Source: Paracidobacterium acidisoli
GTDB taxonomy: Bacteria; Acidobacteriota; Terriglobia; Terriglobales; Acidobacteriaceae
Assembly (NCBI RefSeq): GCF_003428625.2
Contig: NZ_QVQT02000001.1
Span: 186,001-250,000 of the forward strand
Direction of reading: 5' to 3'
DNA: 64,000 bases
A program made the translations under genes and the position numbers. A model generated the notes under the pieces. The model did no database searches. It had not been told where the DNA came from and saw only the letters and a program-made list of their open reading frames with translations. This document shows, piece by piece, positions 45,546-54,606 of the stretch; the stretch's first letter is position 1; the number at the start of each line of letters is the position of its first letter.

Positions 45546-46592
45546 ATGAATTCTGATCCGACACGTTCCGCCCCACTGAACCGCCGCCGCTTTCTGCAGC
45601 AGAGCTTTGCCTTCAGCGCTCTGGCTGCTCTCGGTTCTTTTCCGCAACACGCCACTGCTCTGCCTTCCGCTCATGGTGAGGCCGATCTCCTGATGATCGG
45701 CGACTGGGGCTACGACAGGCACCACGAAGGGCAGATCGGCGTCGCCGCCGCCATGCGCGCTTACGCGCAGCAGCATGCGCTGAAGACGCAGGCGCTGCTC
45801 ATGCTGGGCGACAACTGGTATGGAGAGCTCGCAGGCGGCGCGCAGTCGCCGCGCTGGACCGAGCAGTTTGAGGCCATGTATCCGGACGGCGCCTTCCCCT
45901 GCCCGGCGTATGCCATCCTCGGCAACCATGATTACCAGCGCTTTCCGGAGAGCAAGGTCGACGCCGAGCTGGAGTACGCCCGCAGCGGCAAAACCGCATC
46001 AGGTCCCACCCGCTGGACCATGCCCGCCCGCTGGTACACCTTCGAATTCCCCGCGAAGAAGCCTCTTATCACCTTCATCGCGCTCGACAGCAACGTGCCG
46101 CACCTCGACGGTTCCACCGGCAAGGGCCGCGACTTCACGCTCACGCCGCAGGAGCATGCCGAGCAGATCGCCTGGTTCGAGACGGAGCTGAAGAAGCCGC
46201 GCACCACGCCGCACCTTGTCGTGATGGGGCATCATCCCGTCTACTCCGACGGACCGCATGGCGATCACGCGGTGCTCATCCGCGACTGGGACCCGCTGCT
46301 GCGCAAATACAATGTGCCTGTTTATCTCGCCGGACACGACCACGATCTGCAGCACCTCGAGTTCGAGGGGCATCCGACCAGCTTCTTCCTCTCCGGCGGT
46401 GGCGGCGCGGATCTCTACACACTGAAGATCGATCCCTCACAGCGCGGACCCTATGCGGAAAAGGTCTATGGCTTCAGCCATCTTACGGTGACGAAAAAGA
46501 GCCTGACGCTCCGGCACCTCGATCAGAACGGACACACGCTCCACGCCTTCTCGAAGACATCCGAGGGCAAGGTCAGCATCCTGCACGTCTGA
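45546..46592 (+). CDS. Tat-exported metallophosphoesterase (purple acid phosphatase-like)
   Basis: 348 residues. The twin-arginine motif NRRRFLQQ is followed by a hydrophobic stretch. Metal-binding motifs appear in the usual order: GDWG, GDNWYG, GNHDY, GHHPVY and GHDHD. This matches calcineurin-like phosphatases of the tartrate-resistant acid phosphatase type. It should hydrolyse phosphomonoesters after folding in the cytosol and export by Tat. Confidence 0.9.
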   Translation: MNSDPTRSAPLNRRRFLQQSFAFSALAALGSFPQHATALPSAHGEADLLMIGDWGYDRHHEGQIGVAAAMRAYAQQHALKTQALLMLGDNWYGELAGGAQSPRWTEQFEAMYPDGAFPCPAYAILGNHDYQRFPESKVDAELEYARSGKTASGPTRWTMPARWYTFEFPAKKPLITFIALDSNVPHLDGSTGKGRDFTLTPQEHAEQIAWFETELKKPRTTPHLVVMGHHPVYSDGPHGDHAVLIRDWDPLLRKYNVPVYLAGHDHDLQHLEFEGHPTSFFLSGGGGADLYTLKIDPSQRGPYAEKVYGFSHLTVTKKSLTLRHLDQNGHTLHAFSKTSEGKVSILHV

Positions 46593-46603
46593 TGCATCCT
46601 GCA

Positions 46604-46638
46604 CCGGGCAGGCCCTGATGCAGCAGAGCCTGCCCCGG
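46604..46638. terminator. Bidirectional hairpin between convergent genes
   Basis: CCGGGCAGGC and GCCTGCCCCGG pair over at least 8 bp around a 14-nt loop, between the metallophosphatase and zwf stops. Confidence 0.5.
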
Positions 46639-46641
46639 CAG

Positions 46642-48021
46642 TTACACGTTCGTCGGATTATCCCAGCCGCCGAAGTCGGCCGCGAGCTTCACCGCATCGG
46701 CCGGTCCCCAGCTTCCCGGCTCGTAAACCTGAACCGGAGGCGGGCTCTTCAGTACCGGATCGAGAATGCGCCACGACTCCTCGACATAATCCTGGCGGGC
46801 AAACCACACCTGGTTCCCGCAGCTCGCATCCTGCAGCAGCTCCTCATAAGGCAGCAGATCGTACTCCCCGCACTGCTGATCGGCAGTCAGCTCGACCATG
46901 CATCCACGCAGCCGCTCACCTGCTTCCTTCACCGAAGCGCCGATCGAGATCAGCGGCTTCGGACTGACCCGGAAGCACACATAATTCTGCGGCGTCAGCT
47001 GCTCGGAGAAGACGGGAGGCGTCTGACGCAGACGCGCCACCACCTCCGTCGCCGTCACCGGCAGATTTTTGCCCGTGCGGATATAGAACGGCACGTCGCG
47101 CCAGCGCCATGAGTTCACAAAAAAACGCAGCGCCGCAAAGGTCTCGACCTGCGAGCCCGGCTTCACGCCCGGCTCATCGTGGTAGCCGCGGAACTGACCC
47201 AGCACCACATCCTCCGGCCGCAGCGGCTGCACACTCTTCAGCACCTTCATCCGCTCGTCGCGCAGCGCTTCGGTGTCCGGACACGGAGGCGGCTCCATCG
47301 CGATATTGCTCAGCAGCTGCATCAGATGGTTCTGCACCACATCGCGAATGGCGCCCACGCCGTCGTAAAACGCGCCGCGCCCCTGAATGCCGAACTTCTC
47401 CGCCATCGTGATCTGCACGCTCTCAACATACTGGCGATTCCAGATGGGCTCGATGAAGGCGTTGGCGAAGCGGAAGAAGATCAGATTCTGAACGGCATTC
47501 TTGCCGAGGTAATGATCGATCCGGAAGATGTCCTGCTCGCGAAAGACGCGGGCAATCTCTGCGTTCAGCGCTCTCGCCGACTCCAGATCGCGTCCGAAGG
47601 GCTTCTCCACCACCACGCGCGCGCCCTCGCTGCAGCCAGAGCTCTTCAGCTGGTCCACCACTTTCCCAAAGAGAATGGGCGGAATCGCGAGATAGTGCAG
47701 CGGATGCTTCGCCGGCCCCAGTTTCTCGCGGACCTGCGCGAAGGTAGCAGGATCGTTGTAATCGCCATCCACATAGCGAAGCCGCGCTTCGAGCTGCGGA
47801 AAGCCTTCCGGATCGAGGCCGCCGTGCTCTTCCACGCTGTCTTTGGCGCGGGCCTTAAACTGCTCCAGGTTCCAGCCCGACTTGGCCACGCCGATCACCG
47901 GGCCATTCAGTCTGCCGCGCTTTGCAAGCCGCTGCAGAGCGGGAAAAATCTGCTTATAGGCAAGATCTCCGGTGGCGCCGAAGAACACAAAAGCATCGGA
48001 TTGCGGCTGGGGCTGCTCCAT
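46642..48021 (-). CDS. zwf: Glucose-6-phosphate 1-dehydrogenase
   Basis: 459 residues from ATG 48021, with AGGTGA close upstream. The nucleotide-binding motif [10 protein letters not shown] is at the N-terminus and the active-site signature RIDHYLGK near residue 165. The length is slightly under the usual 480-510 but domain coverage is complete. It feeds glucose-6-phosphate into the oxidative pentose phosphate route. No gnd or pgl gene is next to it; two MDR dehydrogenases flank a tRNA instead. Confidence 0.95.
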   Translation of the reverse strand: MEQPQPQSDAFVFFGATGDLAYKQIFPALQRLAKRGRLNGPVIGVAKSGWNLEQFKARAKDSVEEHGGLDPEGFPQLEARLRYVDGDYNDPATFAQVREKLGPAKHPLHYLAIPPILFGKVVDQLKSSGCSEGARVVVEKPFGRDLESARALNAEIARVFREQDIFRIDHYLGKNAVQNLIFFRFANAFIEPIWNRQYVESVQITMAEKFGIQGRGAFYDGVGAIRDVVQNHLMQLLSNIAMEPPPCPDTEALRDERMKVLKSVQPLRPEDVVLGQFRGYHDEPGVKPGSQVETFAALRFFVNSWRWRDVPFYIRTGKNLPVTATEVVARLRQTPPVFSEQLTPQNYVCFRVSPKPLISIGASVKEAGERLRGCMVELTADQQCGEYDLLPYEELLQDASCGNQVWFARQDYVEESWRILDPVLKSPPPVQVYEPGSWGPADAVKLAADFGGWDNPTNV

Positions 48022-48121
48022 CCATCACCTTTTCTGGTTACAGTTTCATCCGGGTTTCACGTTCACATATTTGATGATGCGGAGCGCTGAATCGTCTCGC
48101 ACCGCGTGCGCTGCTTCCGTC

Positions 48122-49129
48122 TTACTGCGCTACCTCAACCATAATTTTGGTGAAGCCAGCCGGGTTGGCGGCCCACTCCGACAACATCGACGGCGCCCGC
48201 TCCAGCGGAACAATCGTCGTGATCGCTTCATCCACCGGAAAGCGGCCCGTCTCAAGCATCGCCACCACCCGGCGAAAATCCTGCGGCAGAGCATTGCGCG
48301 AGCCCAGAATATCGAGCTCCTTCTGCACAAAGAGCCGCGTCTCATACGCAATCGGCTCCTTCGCGTATCCGATATAGACCACGCGCCCGGCAAAGGCCAC
48401 AACCTCGACCGCCAGCCGAAAGGTCGACGGAAGCCCGATCGCCTCGATCACCACATCCGGCCCCTCGCCCTGCGTCATCTCGCGCAGCCGCGTCGCCGTG
48501 TCCTCGCGGCCTGAGTGAATCACCTCGGCGGCTCCGGCCAGCCTCGCCGTGGCCAGCTTCGTGTCATCGAGGTCGATGGCAATCACCCGCGCGCCATTGA
48601 ATGCCGCACCGGCAATCGCGCCCAGCCCCACGCCGCCGCAGCCAAAGACCGCTACCGTATCCTCTTTCGTGATCCGGCCGCGGGCCGCCGCATGAAAGCC
48701 CACCGTGAGCGGTTCCACCATGCACAGATACCGCAAGGGAAGCGTCGAAGGAAATACCTTGCCCGGAGCTACCGCCAGCCGCTCCACAAACGCGCCATCG
48801 CGCTGTACGCCGTAGGTCAGGTTATGACGGCACGTGTTCTCGCGGCCACGGGTGCATGCCGGGCAAACTCCACAACCCAGATAAGGAGAGACCGCAACAT
48901 GTGTCCCTGCCGGAATCGACGCGTTGCCCTCCAGCACCGTAGCCGCAATCTCATGCCCCAGAACGCGCGGATAGGTAATCAGAGGATTTCTGCCGCGAAA
49001 GGAATTCAGGTCTGAGCCGCACAGCCCGACCATCTCGACCTGCAGCAGCAGCTCACCGTCCTTCACCGCCGGCTCAGGAACATCCACAACGCGTACATCG
49101 CCTGCTTCCATCAGCGACAGCGCTTTCAT
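48122..49129 (-). CDS. Zinc-dependent MDR dehydrogenase (sorbitol/threonine dehydrogenase-like)
   Basis: 335 residues from ATG 49129 with GGAG upstream. Catalytic zinc residues: CGSD near 38 and GHE near 60. Structural zinc cysteines are in CGVCPACTRGRENTC. Rossmann motif GCGGVGLGAIAG followed by Asp (IDLDD) suggests NAD as cofactor. The substrate is probably a polyol or secondary alcohol but cannot be fixed. Confidence 0.9.
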   Translation of the reverse strand: MKALSLMEAGDVRVVDVPEPAVKDGELLLQVEMVGLCGSDLNSFRGRNPLITYPRVLGHEIAATVLEGNASIPAGTHVAVSPYLGCGVCPACTRGRENTCRHNLTYGVQRDGAFVERLAVAPGKVFPSTLPLRYLCMVEPLTVGFHAAARGRITKEDTVAVFGCGGVGLGAIAGAAFNGARVIAIDLDDTKLATARLAGAAEVIHSGREDTATRLREMTQGEGPDVVIEAIGLPSTFRLAVEVVAFAGRVVYIGYAKEPIAYETRLFVQKELDILGSRNALPQDFRRVVAMLETGRFPVDEAITTIVPLERAPSMLSEWAANPAGFTKIMVEVAQ

Positions 49130-49183
49130 TGCCTCTTCTCCTTCGTGGATATGGCTGAACCGGAGTGCGGGGCCCGGAAATCG

Positions 49184-49260
49184 TGGTGACCCTGGGAAGA
49201 TTCGAACTTCCGACCTGCGGTTTAGGAAACCGTCGCTCTATCCACCTGAGCTACAGGGCC
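49184..49260 (-). tRNA. tRNA-Arg (anticodon CCU), CCA encoded
   Basis: On the minus strand the cloverleaf reads: acceptor GGCCCTG/CAGGGTC (one G-U pair), D-stem GCTC/GAGC, anticodon loop TTCCTAA giving CCU, T-arm GGAAG-TTCGAAT-CTTCC, discriminator A and an encoded CCA (49184-49186). The first anticodon-stem pair (27-43) is an A-C mismatch. It reads AGG codons. No integrase gene or att-like repeat flanks it. Confidence 0.93.
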
Positions 49261-49399
49261 ACATGCAACGTCTCATTACGACGGCCTCAGCAAACCGCCG
49301 GAGTGAATGACAGGCTCGCGCCTGGCACGCCGGCCATGCACGCTGCGAAGCCACTTCATGAGTTTACAACGGCAGCGCGGCGGCCGAATCTGTGCGAAC

Positions 49400-50413
49400 A
49401 TGTCTGCCATGAAAGCCGCCGTCCTGCATCGTCCCGCGCCGATGGAAACCCGCCCGCTGGCCATCGAGGATCTCCCCGTCCCCGAGCCCGGCGCAGGCGA
49501 GGCGCTGCTGCGCGTCGAGGCATGCGGCGTATGCCGCACCGATCTGCACATCACCCTGGGCGAGCTGAAGCCTCTGCGCGAGTGGGTAACGCCCGGACAT
49601 CAGATCGTCGGGCGCATCGAGCGCTTCGGCTCCGCGGTGCCGCAGGACTCTCTCCACATCGGCCAGCGTGTCGGCGTCTCGTGGCTCGGCGGCGTCGACG
49701 GCACCTGTCCGCTCTGCCGAAAGGGGCAGGAGAATCTCTGCGACCATCCTGTATTCACCGGTTACTCCGTCAACGGCGGCTACGCGGAGTACGCCACAGC
49801 ACGCGCCGATTTTCTTATCCCGCTGCCCGAAGAGCCCTCCGCCGAAAGCCTCGCGCCGCTGCTCTGCGCGGGCATCATCGGTTTTCGCAGTCTGCGCGTG
49901 GCCGGCGTGCAGCCGGGCGACCGCGTCGGTCTCTTTGGATTCGGCGCATCGGCCCATCTCACCATTGATGTGCTGAAGCACTGGGGCTGCGAGGTCTATG
50001 TCTCGTCTCGCGGCGAATCGCACCGGGCCCTGGCGCGCGAGCGCGGCGCTGCCTGGGTCGGCGACGCTACGGAGAAGCCTCCCGCAGCGCTCGACTGCGC
50101 CGTCACCTTCGCGCCCAGCGGCGACGTGGTTCTCGCCGCGCTCGGCTCGCTGCGCAAGGGCGGCATCGTCGCCATCAATGCGATTCATCTCGACCGCATT
50201 CCGCAGTTCGACTACGACTCGCTGCTCTGGGGCGAGCGCCAGATGCGCAGCGTCGCCAACATGACACGGCAGGATGCAAAGGATTTCGTCGCCATCGCGC
50301 AGCAGATCGGCATCCGTCCGCAGACCACTCGCTTCCGCCTCGACCAGGTGAACGACGCGCTCGATGCGGTTCTGCGCGACGCCATCGACGGCGCGGCCGT
50401 CGTCCTTCCCTGA
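49400..50413 (+). CDS. Zinc-dependent alcohol dehydrogenase (CAD/AdhA-like)
   Basis: 337 residues from ATG 49400; ATG 49409 (MKAAVLH) is equally possible, and neither has a good Shine-Dalgarno. Zinc residues: CGVCRTD near 40, GHQ in place of the usual GHE, and the structural set CPLCRKGQENLC. The dinucleotide site reads FGFGASAHL, typical of one cinnamyl-alcohol-dehydrogenase-like branch. The Glu-to-Gln change near the catalytic zinc is worth noting. The substrate is unknown. Confidence 0.88.
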   Translation: MSAMKAAVLHRPAPMETRPLAIEDLPVPEPGAGEALLRVEACGVCRTDLHITLGELKPLREWVTPGHQIVGRIERFGSAVPQDSLHIGQRVGVSWLGGVDGTCPLCRKGQENLCDHPVFTGYSVNGGYAEYATARADFLIPLPEEPSAESLAPLLCAGIIGFRSLRVAGVQPGDRVGLFGFGASAHLTIDVLKHWGCEVYVSSRGESHRALARERGAAWVGDATEKPPAALDCAVTFAPSGDVVLAALGSLRKGGIVAINAIHLDRIPQFDYDSLLWGERQMRSVANMTRQDAKDFVAIAQQIGIRPQTTRFRLDQVNDALDAVLRDAIDGAAVVLP

Positions 50414-50487
50414 AAAGAACGGCATCTTTCGGTGCCGCCCCGCCCTCCTGCGGACCTGCCAGGAAGACAGGGCGGACATGTCGTTCG

Positions 50488-50616
50488 TTATTGACCGCAG
50501 CAGCTGGCGCCATGACAGCAGGCGGGCTGATCGCAACACATACTGACTGCCGCCTGTGCCGAAAGCGAGCCCAGAAGGACTGCGGCGAGTGCAAATACTA
50601 ATACTTTGAATTTCAT
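50488..50616 (-). CDS. Small secreted Cys-rich peptide (42 aa)
   Basis: ATG 50616 has AGGAG 7 nt upstream. Residues 1-22 form a classical Sec signal peptide (MKFKVLVFALAAVLLGSL, then AQA). The mature part is only about 20 residues and holds six cysteines in three CC pairs: SMCCDQPACCHGASCCGQ. The spacing with His and Asp suggests metal binding. The gene is below normal annotation length limits. It lies 84 nt after the next Cys-rich gene (50701-51078) on the same strand, so the two may be co-transcribed. Confidence 0.72.
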   Translation of the reverse strand: MKFKVLVFALAAVLLGSLSAQAAVSMCCDQPACCHGASCCGQ

Positions 50617-50700
50617 ACAATCTCCTTTGAAAATGCTGCGTGAAAAGACAGGCGCGCGCGCAATGGCGCACGTGTACCGGCAGGCATAAGGAGAGGGAGT

Positions 50701-51078
50701 CTAAACGCGCAGATCTTCTTTGAGAGCGAACACTTCGAGGGGGTAATACAATCCCGCAGTCAGCTCGCGATGGGCCTCCATCGTGCTGACCGCCACACCG
50801 GTCACCGGACCCGGCGTGCTCAGGTTCTGCGAAAGGGCCTTCTGCCGCTCCTGCTGACGTTCCTGCTCCAGAACCTCTTTGGCCGCAGAGGTGATCGAGA
50901 GATGGCAGGCAGGGCAGGATTCACTCGTATTGCTTACAGGCTGCGGACAGCAGGGCAGGTGAGACGGCTGGCAGAGTGGATACTGCGCGGCAACGTGCTC
51001 CGACCAGGAGGCGGCTGTAATCCACAGACACCCCACCAGAACGATGCAGCACGTTCGCAGATAGCGCCAGCACTTCAC
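50701..51078 (-). CDS. Cys-rich exported protein, function unknown
   Basis: 125 residues if GTG 51078 is the start; TTG 51114 would add 12. Neither has a good Shine-Dalgarno. A hydrophobic signal-like segment (CCIVLVGCLWITAA) is followed by a Cys cluster (LCQPSHLPCCPQP, CPACHLS) around residues 45-70, then a charged Gln/Glu helix and a conserved-looking end (LYYPLEVFALKEDL). It is not recognised. The CPAC and CC motifs and the neighbouring 42-residue peptide suggest a joint role, perhaps in metal handling (inference). Confidence 0.65.
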   Translation of the reverse strand: MKCWRYLRTCCIVLVGCLWITAASWSEHVAAQYPLCQPSHLPCCPQPVSNTSESCPACHLSITSAAKEVLEQERQQERQKALSQNLSTPGPVTGVAVSTMEAHRELTAGLYYPLEVFALKEDLRV

Positions 51079-51148
51079 ACGCTGACTGTATTCCCTGCCG
51101 CGAGTGAAAAACAAGAGCGCCGCAAAATGATCTTGCCCGCCCCGGACG

Positions 51149-51184
51149 GAATATCAGGCCGAATATCAGGCTGAATATCAGGCC
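51149..51184. repeat. Three tandem 12-bp repeats over the glyS stop
   Basis: GAATATCAGGCY is repeated three times without gaps. On the minus strand every unit contains TGA in the glyS frame, so the gene has three in-frame stops spaced by 12 nt. Confidence 0.85.
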
Positions 51185-53277
51185 AGGACCAGCTCAGAAA
51201 AATCAGCAATCGAGGAGAAGCCCGTCTGCACCTGCGCAATCAGCGCCAGGCGGTTCCGGCGAACGGCCTCATCCTCCACCATCACCATCACCTTGTCGAA
51301 AAAGAGATCGACATGCGGACGCAGCGTCGCAATCTGCTCCAGAGCCTGGCGGTACTCCCGGCTGGCGCGCAGAGATTCCACCGCAGGAGCCAGCTTCTCC
51401 GCCTCGGCATACAGCGACTGCTCGGCCTGATCGGAGAGAAACTGCGCAGCAGGCGCATTCTCTTCCTGGCTGCTGAACTGCTTCTTCTCTTCCGCCTGGC
51501 GAAGAATATTCTTGATGCGTTTGAACGCCGTCGAAATGGCGGCCAGATCCTCTGACCCACGCACCGACGACAGCGCCTCCGCGCGGGCAATCGCATCGCG
51601 AACATCGTCGCAGCCCGCGGCCAGCACCGCGTTGACTACGTCGTAGGCAAAGCCGCGCACTTCGCGCAGATAAAACTCGACGCGCTCGCGGAAGAAGGCC
51701 GTCAGCGACGCCTTCACGGCATCGGAGATATTCGCCGTCTCCGAAAGACTCGACAGCGTGAGCGGCAAACCGGACTCAGCCAGAATCTTCACAATGGCAT
51801 TGGCCGCGCGGCGCAGTCCGAACGGGTCCTTCGATCCGGTCGGCTCAAGGCCAATCGCGAACATCGCCGCAATCGTCTGAAAGCGGTCGGCCAGGCCAAG
51901 AATCTGCCCTTCCGCCGTCGGCGGAATCGGATCGTCGATGCCCGCCGGCGAATACTGCCAGTAGATCGCCTGCGCCACGCCTTCGCCGAGTCCCTGATGC
52001 CGTGCATAGAGGCCGCCGACAATGCCCTGCAGCTCTGTGAACTCCTTCACCAGCTCCGTCGTCAGATCGGTCTTGGCCAGCTCCACCGCGGTCAGCAGCG
52101 CCTTCGCGTCCACACTTACACCGCGCGAGCCGGCAAGCGCCGCCAGGTCCATCGCAAGATCGGCGTTCTTCCTGGTCTTCTCGTAATAGCTGCCGATGTC
52201 CTTGTGAAAGGTCACCGCCTTCAGCATCTCGAGACGGTCCTTCAGCGGAATCTTCTGATCGACGGTCCAGAAGAAGCGCGCATCGTTGAAGCGTGCGCGC
52301 AGCACGCGCTCATTGCCGTGGCGAATGATCTCGCGGGCGCGCTCGTCGGGATGCGTATTCAGAACAGTCAGAAAATGCGGCGCCAGTTTGCCGTTCGCAT
52401 CTTCCACTGCAAAGTACTTCTGGTGATCGCGCATCACGGTCACCAGCACTTCCTCCGGCAGCGCCAGATACTCGCTCTCAAAGCCGCCCGGCAGCACCGA
52501 AGGCCACTCCGTCAGGTGCGTCACCGTATCGACCAGCGCCTCGTCCTCACGCCAGCGGGCTCCCGGAATCGTCCGCGTCTCCGCGTCCAGCGCCTTGCGG
52601 ATGCGATGGCGGCGCAATTCGACATCGGCCGTTACCTTCGCCGCTTCGAGCGCTCCGAGATACTCCGATGGACGATGGATCGCAATGGCGCCGTCGCCAT
52701 GAAGAATGCGATGACCGTAAGTCAGATTCGCCGCATGCACTCCCGCAAACTCCACCGGCACGATCGCGTGATCGAGCAGCGCCAGCAGCCACTTCACCGG
52801 GCGGACAAAGCGCTCCGGCTTGCCCTCGCGCCAGTACATGTTCTTCGGCCAGTAAATCGCCGCCAGCTCTTTCGGCAGCTCCGCCGTCAGAATCTCCAGC
52901 GTCGTTCTGCCCCGGCGCAGCGCCGTCGCGCCGACATATTCGCCCTTCGGCGTCGTGACTTTTGTGAGCGCCGCAAGCTCGACCCCCGCCTTTTTCGCAA
53001 AGGCATGCGCGGCCGGCGTGGGCTCTCCGTTTTTAAAGGCGACCGTCCAGGAGGGACCGGTCAGCTGCTCTTCCGTATCGGCCTGCGCAGCGGCTACTCC
53101 CGTTACCAGCACGGCGAGACGGCGCGGCGTCGAGTAGCTGCGCACCTCCGCATCCGGTGCCGTCAGCCTCTCGCGGGTCAGCAGAGTCTGCACGCGGCGG
53201 GCGAGCTCAGCCTGGGCGGCGGCGATCATGCGCGCCGGAATTTCTTCAAGTCCAACTTCAAACAAAAAGTCTGCCAT
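51178..53277 (-). CDS. glyS: Glycine-tRNA ligase beta subunit
   Basis: 699 residues from ATG 53277 (MADFLFEVGLEEIPARM); the frame is open 57 codons further upstream but overlaps glyQ there. The family start, the GHRILH segment, the HD-like region and the C-terminal anticodon-binding DALR-type region (FFDKVMVMVEDE, RNRLALIAQV) are present. It forms the alpha2-beta2 enzyme with glyQ, 23 nt upstream. The stop lies in a triplicated 12-bp sequence. Confidence 0.97.
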   Translation of the reverse strand: MADFLFEVGLEEIPARMIAAAQAELARRVQTLLTRERLTAPDAEVRSYSTPRRLAVLVTGVAAAQADTEEQLTGPSWTVAFKNGEPTPAAHAFAKKAGVELAALTKVTTPKGEYVGATALRRGRTTLEILTAELPKELAAIYWPKNMYWREGKPERFVRPVKWLLALLDHAIVPVEFAGVHAANLTYGHRILHGDGAIAIHRPSEYLGALEAAKVTADVELRRHRIRKALDAETRTIPGARWREDEALVDTVTHLTEWPSVLPGGFESEYLALPEEVLVTVMRDHQKYFAVEDANGKLAPHFLTVLNTHPDERAREIIRHGNERVLRARFNDARFFWTVDQKIPLKDRLEMLKAVTFHKDIGSYYEKTRKNADLAMDLAALAGSRGVSVDAKALLTAVELAKTDLTTELVKEFTELQGIVGGLYARHQGLGEGVAQAIYWQYSPAGIDDPIPPTAEGQILGLADRFQTIAAMFAIGLEPTGSKDPFGLRRAANAIVKILAESGLPLTLSSLSETANISDAVKASLTAFFRERVEFYLREVRGFAYDVVNAVLAAGCDDVRDAIARAEALSSVRGSEDLAAISTAFKRIKNILRQAEEKKQFSSQEENAPAAQFLSDQAEQSLYAEAEKLAPAVESLRASREYRQALEQIATLRPHVDLFFDKVMVMVEDEAVRRNRLALIAQVQTGFSSIADFSELVLA

Positions 53278-53300
53278 ATTGATGTCTCTGCTCTTCCCGG

Positions 53301-54332
53301 CTATCGAATTCCCTGCCGCTGCGTGGCGTAAGCTTTGGCCACACCCACCACCATGGCGCGAATCCTGGCCATCACAGCAACGCGCTCGGTTACGGAAATC
53401 GCGCCGCGCGCATCCAGCAGATTGAAGAGGTGCGAGCACTTGAGGCACAGCTCATAGGCTCCCAGAACCGGAAAGCGCTTCAGCTTCTCCGACAGCTCTT
53501 CTTCCGCCGGCGGTGTCTCGTCCTCATGCACCACGCGGTCGTGAATCTTCTGCTGGCGCTCCGAGGCCTTCTCGGCTTTGGGATTGAAATCGGCGTTGAA
53601 TTCGGTCAGCAGCGCCTGGCATTCCGACTCGTAAAGGCGCAGATGCTCCCACAGCTTTTCGACATCGGCCGCCTCGAAGTTATAGACCGAGAGCTGCAGC
53701 TCTTCCTGCAGGCGCACCTGCCCGTACGTGATCTCTTTGCCGCTCTTTTTGTCCCGCGCCCACACAATGTCGTAGATCGAATCCACGTCCTGCAGAAACG
53801 CCGCGATGCGCTCAAGCCCGTACGTAATCTCACCCGAAATGGGATCGAGGTCCATGCCGCCGCACTGCTGAAAGTAGGTGAACTGCGTGATCTCGAGCCC
53901 GTCGAGCATCACCTGCCAGCCCACGCCCCACGCGCCGCCCACCGGCCACTCCCAGTTGTCTTCCTCGAACTTGATGTCGTGCTCGCGCAGATCGATGCCG
54001 ATCGCTTCGAGCGACTGCAGATACACATCCTGAATATCGTCCGGCGGCGGCTTCAGAATCACCTGCAGCTGCGTGTGCTTGTACAGCCGGTTGGGATTCT
54101 CGCCATAGCGCCCGTCGGCGGGACGCCGCGAGGGTTGCGCGTAGGCAATACGGATCGGCTCAGGCCCGAGAACGCGCAGAAACGTGTCGGGCGACATCGT
54201 GCCGGCGCCCACCTCCACATCAAAAGGCTGCTGAAGAACGCAGCCGCGCTCGGCCCAGAAATTCTGAAGGCGGAACAGAAGTTCCTGAAAGGTCAGCGCC
54301 GATCGCCCGGCGGAAGTGGCAAGTGTGGACAC
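53301..54332 (-). CDS. glyQ: Glycine-tRNA ligase alpha subunit
   Basis: 343 residues starting at GTG 54332; only a weak purine run precedes it. Class II synthetase core with [38 protein letters not shown] and [17 protein letters not shown]. The C-terminal extension beyond the usual ~300 residues is charged. First gene of the glyQS pair. Confidence 0.97.
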   Translation of the reverse strand: MSTLATSAGRSALTFQELLFRLQNFWAERGCVLQQPFDVEVGAGTMSPDTFLRVLGPEPIRIAYAQPSRRPADGRYGENPNRLYKHTQLQVILKPPPDDIQDVYLQSLEAIGIDLREHDIKFEEDNWEWPVGGAWGVGWQVMLDGLEITQFTYFQQCGGMDLDPISGEITYGLERIAAFLQDVDSIYDIVWARDKKSGKEITYGQVRLQEELQLSVYNFEAADVEKLWEHLRLYESECQALLTEFNADFNPKAEKASERQQKIHDRVVHEDETPPAEEELSEKLKRFPVLGAYELCLKCSHLFNLLDARGAISVTERVAVMARIRAMVVGVAKAYATQRQGIR

Positions 54333-54606
54333 GCGGAGTCTCTTTCGATGCAGTCTCTGTATGCGTCTGGTGCTCAGGTGATTTTAGAACAGCAGCCTGC
54401 GCCGTGCATGCCGCCCGCTTGCTCCCCGGCCTTCCGCCGTGAATCCGGTAAAGCCCGCAAATAAGACGGGAGGGAAAATAAATGACCCAGCCGTGAACTT
54501 TCCTCAGCAGGCGTCTTGAAAGTGTCGAGGTAAATCGATATGCTTGCCCCGCTTTGAAAAGGGCTCTTCTGCGGGAGCGGAAGAAAAAACGGAAGGAAGA
54601 AAGTCC

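Noticed and set aside
49184-49260. tRNA-Arg as an integration site
   Set aside because: No integrase gene, no repeated tRNA 3' end and no foreign-looking DNA beside it.
51997-53331. A 444-codon frame antisense to glyS
   Set aside because: glyS is certain and the antisense product is Arg/Gln/His-rich with no fold signs.
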